Source of the DNA: Flectonema sp. DT1601
Taxonomy: Eukaryota > Euglenozoa > Diplonemea > Diplonemida > Diplonemidae
Direction: 5' to 3'
Length of the DNA: 64,000 nucleotides
Assembly (NCBI GenBank): GCA_964019425.1
Contig: OZ025849.1
Span: 641,063-705,062 of the forward strand
The notes beneath the pieces were generated by a model that saw nothing but the letters and a program-made list of their open reading frames with translations, did no database searches and was not told the origin of the DNA. The stretch's first letter is position 1. Every line of letters starts with the position of its first letter. This document shows, piece after piece, positions 60,101 through 64,000 of the stretch. The position numbers and the translations under genes were made by a program.

Positions 60101-63100
60101 CTTACTGTGAAACATTGAACTGTGGAGAATTGAAGACTGCTTGTGAATGTCAGTCGTCTCCGCACTGCACATGGCACCAGGCTGGTCAGTACTCCCACTG
60201 TGTTGATCCACTGTACTCAACTTGCCCTGATTTAGATATTGGTTTCATTATTGATGGTTCAGGATCCATGTCTCTTCGGTTTGGAAACCATCCTCACGGA
60301 TTCTTTGCTCTCATGAACATGCTTCAAGATTGGGTGAAGACTCTTCCGCTTACTGGTGAAGATCACACTGTCGGTGCTCAGTCAACTGTCAGAGGAGGAG
60401 GTTTCAGAGTTTCGTTTATTCAGTTCTCAAAAGCTGATGCTTCTCCTGCTGAAGACCATCCAACGAACTGTGCTATTGGTGCTTGCACTGATGGTAAATT
60501 ATCAGGTATGAGATCTGAGCTTCTCGGTGACATTCAGTGGCATGAGACGAACTACCAGAGTCAGTGGACGTACATCCACGATGCGCTTTTGGATGTTGCG
60601 GAAAACACCTTTGACCCGCTTCACTCACCGGCACACAGAGAACACATTGTGATCATTTTGGCTGACGGTGGTCTCACTGACTACGACGGTGATGCCTGCT
60701 CCTGGGGAGTCTGTGGAATTTGCCCATGGGGATGTGATTCATCGTACAAACCTTCCTACAGAACTATTCTTGACGAGGGTACCGCGAAGTTAGTGGCCGA
60801 CAACGTCACTGTTTTCGGTGTCGTAATCAGAAGATTCGCTTCTTCGAACTTTCAGGACCAGAACGCTGAGAACAAATTGAAGCCACTTGTTTCCTCACCT
60901 CGTGATGACCACTTTTTGAGTCTGCAAATGGATGAGATTCCTGACAAGCTTTTGAAGTCACTTTGTGATCCAAACAGCAAGTTCGGTGCCATCGTGGCAC
61001 CCGCTGTCAACGTGGATCACTTCCCGTGTGCTTCATGGGGATACCGCGACGAGTGTATGTCTGATGAGACTTGTGAGTGGGTGACACCAAAACTGACAAC
61101 TTGTGACGCTACCACCGGATGCCCTCAATTAAATTGCCAAGAGTTACCAATTCATTACCGAGGAATCTATGAATGTAATAAATGCAGATTAGCTCGTACC
61201 GTTATCACTTGCGGAGCCAATGTGGCGTCTTCCATTGTGGGAACCTGTCGTCAGACTGCCTGCATGGCATGCTGTAACAGCACTTGCTGTGATGCGAAAC
61301 CGGAGTGCTCATGGAACACAACTGATTCTACGTGTACCCGCGATGTCTGCGAACACCCGAACAAGGACGACTGCGAGAACGATGCCAACAACCTTTGCAA
61401 GTGGGACCCTGTGACAAACGATTGCAGCAAGAAGGAGTGCGAGGCGACGTTTGAGCAACACAAGTGCGCAGCTAACCCTGAGTGCTTGTGGGACGCTGGT
61501 GTAGATCCTCCGGTGTGTCTGCCAATTCCGAAGTGTGATACTTACACTGCTGAAGCACAGTGTGTTACTGATGTACAGTGTACTTGGAATTGTACTGATT
61601 CGGATTGCAGATACACGCTCTGTCCGTTTGCGAATGAAGTTGACTGCCTGTCATCAACTGACTGCGAGTGGAGCGGTACCATTTGTGTTGAGAAGCCGTG
61701 CCGCTACAACACCAGCAGTGAATGTGCCGCTGGATGTGACCCAAACTGCAAGTGGGACAACAAGACGAGCACTGAGCACTGCAGACAGGACCACTGCAAG
61801 AAGCATGCTGGCAACCCAGCCTGTGATAAGGATCCACGTTGTCACTGGAGTGGTACAACTTGTGATGAAGACTATTGTGCTGATTACGATAACGATGAAG
61901 TTGAGTGCAAGGATGACCCAAGATGTACTTGGAGTAAAGACGCATCACTCGGATGTGTTTTGACGAACTGTTCAAAGGACCACGGGATCCCATCAACTGC
62001 TTCGTGTGCTCCTGATGTGAACTGTAAATCAGGTACAGATGCTACTGGTGACTACTGTGAACCAACTCAGTGTCATGATTTGGATTCATGTGAGTGTCCA
62101 CAGAAGGCTGGCTGCTACTGGGATCCAAATGGAGGGGCCACCAACTCTGGAGAATGTAAGGAGGATGCTGACAGTCTTTGTCCTGACTTGGATGTCGTGT
62201 TCTTGCTCGACGGTTCTGGTTCGATGAGCGCTCGCTTCGGATCTCATCCCCATGGATACCAAGGTATGATTGAAGTACTTAAGGATTGGGTAAACACTAT
62301 ACCTCTTACTCATGAACCTGCTCATACTACATCAACTGTTACTGGTGGAACATTCCGACTTGCATTCATCCAGTTTGCTAAGACTTCTGAGTACTGGGCA
62401 TGCAAGAATGATGGATCTGGATGTAACAGAAACACTTGGGGATGCAATAATCCGGATGTTTCACAACTTCCTGGTGCAAAGTGCGCGGATGGTACTTTCT
62501 CAGGAGATTTAACTGAGCTTCAAAATGATTTGACATGGCACGAGAGGAATTACATGGGTTCAGTCACTTACTTGACAAAGGCTTTGGAAGATGCTATTCA
62601 CGTATTTGATGACTCTCCTGCAAACAGAAAGCATGTTGTTGTTATTATTACCGATGGTTCTTTATATCCTAGACGTCGTCAAGCTATAGAAATTCCTCCT
62701 CTCCGTGCTAAGTTAGACGCGAAGGATGTCATCACGTTTGGTGTTGTCGTCAGAAAGGGGCAAAGGCACACGAAGGACGATATCGATGCTCAGGACACGT
62801 TGAAGCCGATTACTAGCGACCCTCATGATGATCATTTTGTAAACGTTCCACTTGATGACATGTTGGATCACGTGTTTAAAGACTTTTGTGATCCAGCGAG
62901 TCCATTTGGTAAGGCTGTGTCTACTGGAGGAACACGTGCTGCAGTCCTGCCGTGTTCGAAGTGGGGTTTGGAGTCTGAGTGCCACGCTGACGCAAGCTGT
63001 GAGTGGACGTCGGCCTTGCCAGCAACTTGTGTCGAACCTAGTGGATGCAAGAATCTGAACTGCCTGGAACTCTCAGGGACTCAAGCTCAGGCATACACCT

Positions 63101-64000
63101 GTGAGCAGTGTGTTCTGGTTGGTTCAGTTGTGACCTGCAGTGCTGGGACTCAGAATACTGGCACTGGACAGTGTCTTCAATCTGATTGCTCAACTGCCTG
63201 TATTGTGTCCACTTGTGCCAACAAGGACGGATGTGTTTGGAATGGTGGCCTCTGCCAGGAGGAGCAATGTGACTACGCCAACCGCACTGCTTGTGAGAAC
63301 GACGCAATCTGCAAGTGGAACACCACCAAATCACCTGGGGAGTGTGAGAAGAAGCAATGCACTCACTTTGCTGCTGGACCTTGCAATGGTGACAAGAACT
63401 GTACTTGGGATGATGCTACTCAGAAGTGTTATCCAAACAATCCAGAGTGTGATAAAATCAAAAATGATGCTTTGTGTTTGGCTGAACCATCTGGCAAGTG
63501 TACCTGGAACTGTATCACTGACGGGTGTGAAGTTAAAAAGTGTGTCTACACATCGAGTGTTGACTGTACAAACATTGCCAGCTGCCAGTGGGACAACGCG
63601 GGACAAGTTTGCCAGGAAAAGCATTGCGTCTGGACTAAGGAGAATGAGTGCAACGCTGATGCAGTCTGTAACTGGGAGAACAACAACTGTGTTGTGAACG
63701 ACTGCTACCAACACGGAACTGAATTGTTGTGTGTTCAGGATGACAAGTGTGAATGGGATACTGCAAACTGTGGAATCTGTAATGAGAAATACTGCCAGAA
63801 GTACAACAACAAGGCAGCCTGTGACAGTGACATCAAAAACGAGTGTCGCTTTGACGATGCTACGCAAAGCTGTGTCGACAAGAACTGCGTGGACTACAAC
63901 AACGGTGCGTTGTACTCAGCGGGAGCTTCTTGTCCGTGCAAGAGTGATGCCACTTGTCAATTTGACACGACGACCACGCCTCCGCTGTGCAAGGCGACGG
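57133..64000 (+). CDS. Giant VWA / C-type lectin protein, copy 2 (runs off window)
   Basis: Starts with the same ATG and signal peptide as copy 1 and stays in register at a constant offset of 41,931 bp to the end of the window. It covers the signal peptide, lectin cassette 1 (EPN type) and VWA 1-3 and stops just before VWA 4. Every frame I compared on both strands is identical to copy 1, so I found no substitution or indel over 6,868 bp. It is a second member of a tandem gene pair or array, or the trace of an assembly duplication. Whether it also has the three 3' introns and the full domain series lies outside the window. Confidence 0.9.
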   Translation, partial: MRSFGFVLAALLPVCLAGTYEQNVPKNVFNVDCQTIVFTTGECDCNTVIPGASIDVEEGYVNGRDTLSCPACAGLGIQTQWISGTGVLKLTGNGKTINDFAKAIDSISFLTTSGDGNSRRITYNYGHALYTSITGHFYEYYPTSECSTSACRWDDGQASCADKKLDVLGLVGYLATITSAGERDITNAKIQGHGWLGGSDVGREGTWKWVTGPEGCPPYDTSVTGAQRSACDFGYPLPDTKNPCSGPDCDGGTLIGTGASWWFRRSGFGNWAGGEPNEYSRHCGGTCFTTGEDFLHFYGSNGLWNDYPHRHNSIDGFMCEWGGVGELCMDSGDVFKSYVLVSGCDGFKSQDKCEAHIPVGSCAWNINTGSCIPHGCHVHEDEAQCGQDPLCDWDLTVSPAACVDNKCASSHTDVSSCNGDLVSPCRWDDNQPDGAQCQPLNCGDITDMCTCTKLGNLCLWDPSSKTCLDPDQSTCPAADVIFVVPGTKHAGTQFGTHTNGYYGLMEHLRHWTSSAHMAGASDSNYGFRAAYVTYGRNGKSITASDSTGAPATFDNCKTWDPVTGTTGNDGGFSMNPHALNMDISFLENFYCPNWAGSGSYAVPGLQTALSSVQAASANGRKKYVFIVAESKLSDSSTDLANVVNQIKAVPDTEVFGIVPRALQGSTSTDVQAEAKLKPLVTSDKHIVNVELANLGDEVLSKLCDASTTFGSVISTKSDVGCRQRDETDCKGAHLCLWDISKSPSCVNSPCLQKCTEVECNSQAGCQWDAALGVCEKDIVDCSLHNGDKAACENNENCVFEPVWAAADTCATNPCRDLTDSTSCVAETETVSAPCVDPPGNPDYCKLSVCEYDDSKSLKCNVKKCLQKDQTKCEAEDGCLWEPLQTPPPTGPPSTLVSYCAEKKCDYPSQAACVADPKGQCQWDGGSQTCKELPCVHNPDELTCDNDPVCHWDISTNPPGCIETPCGKNKNQGDCEASGDCMWNNDNPAKPYCETLNCGELKTACECQSSPHCTWHQAGQYSHCVDPLYSTCPDLDIGFIIDGSGSMSLRFGNHPHGFFALMNMLQDWVKTLPLTGEDHTVGAQSTVRGGGFRVSFIQFSKADASPAEDHPTNCAIGACTDGKLSGMRSELLGDIQWHETNYQSQWTYIHDALLDVAENTFDPLHSPAHREHIVIILADGGLTDYDGDACSWGVCGICPWGCDSSYKPSYRTILDEGTAKLVADNVTVFGVVIRRFASSNFQDQNAENKLKPLVSSPRDDHFLSLQMDEIPDKLLKSLCDPNSKFGAIVAPAVNVDHFPCASWGYRDECMSDETCEWVTPKLTTCDATTGCPQLNCQELPIHYRGIYECNKCRLARTVITCGANVASSIVGTCRQTACMACCNSTCCDAKPECSWNTTDSTCTRDVCEHPNKDDCENDANNLCKWDPVTNDCSKKECEATFEQHKCAANPECLWDAGVDPPVCLPIPKCDTYTAEAQCVTDVQCTWNCTDSDCRYTLCPFANEVDCLSSTDCEWSGTICVEKPCRYNTSSECAAGCDPNCKWDNKTSTEHCRQDHCKKHAGNPACDKDPRCHWSGTTCDEDYCADYDNDEVECKDDPRCTWSKDASLGCVLTNCSKDHGIPSTASCAPDVNCKSGTDATGDYCEPTQCHDLDSCECPQKAGCYWDPNGGATNSGECKEDADSLCPDLDVVFLLDGSGSMSARFGSHPHGYQGMIEVLKDWVNTIPLTHEPAHTTSTVTGGTFRLAFIQFAKTSEYWACKNDGSGCNRNTWGCNNPDVSQLPGAKCADGTFSGDLTELQNDLTWHERNYMGSVTYLTKALEDAIHVFDDSPANRKHVVVIITDGSLYPRRRQAIEIPPLRAKLDAKDVITFGVVVRKGQRHTKDDIDAQDTLKPITSDPHDDHFVNVPLDDMLDHVFKDFCDPASPFGKAVSTGGTRAAVLPCSKWGLESECHADASCEWTSALPATCVEPSGCKNLNCLELSGTQAQAYTCEQCVLVGSVVTCSAGTQNTGTGQCLQSDCSTACIVSTCANKDGCVWNGGLCQEEQCDYANRTACENDAICKWNTTKSPGECEKKQCTHFAAGPCNGDKNCTWDDATQKCYPNNPECDKIKNDALCLAEPSGKCTWNCITDGCEVKKCVYTSSVDCTNIASCQWDNAGQVCQEKHCVWTKENECNADAVCNWENNNCVVNDCYQHGTELLCVQDDKCEWDTANCGICNEKYCQKYNNKAACDSDIKNECRFDDATQSCVDKNCVDYNNGALYSAGASCPCKSDATCQFDTTTTPPLCKAT

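Noticed and set aside
1-64000. tRNA, rRNA or other structured RNA genes
   Set aside because: Looked for cloverleaf-like and conserved rRNA stretches in the spacers; none seen. A covariance-model scan would be needed to exclude small RNAs.

Overview
The window is eukaryotic DNA, most likely from a free-living or symbiotic protist. Three short GT-AG introns (donors GTATGTT), pyrimidine-rich AG acceptors, LINE retrotransposons with RNase H domains and foot-and-mouth-type 2A motifs, and a giant secreted/membrane protein gene all point that way. 2A-carrying, RNase H-containing LINEs (ingi/L1Tc type) are best known from kinetoplastids, and hairpin-forming introns are known from euglenozoans. A euglenozoan such as a diplonemid is therefore my best guess, but this is inference; nothing here fixes the taxon.

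Layout. (1) 1-10.4 kb is a nest of LINE retrotransposons of two families. Family A is one copy at 1-2524 (+). Family B has a 5'-truncated copy at 2548-5144 (+) with a 13-bp target-site duplication, a short 3' fragment at 5429-6076 (-), and a near full-length but frameshifted copy at 6132-10322 (-) with a 2A peptide, an AP-like endonuclease, RT, RNase H and a zinc knuckle. (2) 10.4-12.0 kb holds a second 2A remnant on the + strand, followed by a degenerate reading frame with a ubiquitin-specific-protease-like Cys box and QQDAHE box. (3) 12.0-15.2 kb is a gene spacer interrupted by a ~2-kb element with inverted termini. (4) 15,202-54,974 is one giant gene. Its first exon is 38.2 kb, and three small introns sit only in the last 1.6 kb. 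The spliced frame is 13,141 codons: signal peptide, three cadherin-like plus C-type-lectin cassettes, 19 VWA domains on a ~1.55-kb repeat unit separated by Cys-x-Trp repeats, a 26-unit EGF-like array, a terminal EGF-like region, one transmembrane helix and a short tail. (5) 54,975-57,132 is the spacer. (6) 57,133-64,000 is the start of a second copy of the giant gene, in which I found no difference from the first 6.87 kb of copy 1.

The picture is a tandem array of giant adhesin-like surface-protein genes, homogenised between copies and within a copy, embedded in LINE-rich DNA. The combination of VWA, lectin (one EPN-type, one QPD-type) and EGF-like modules suggests a large extracellular adhesive or recognition molecule anchored in the membrane; its function is not known from sequence alone.
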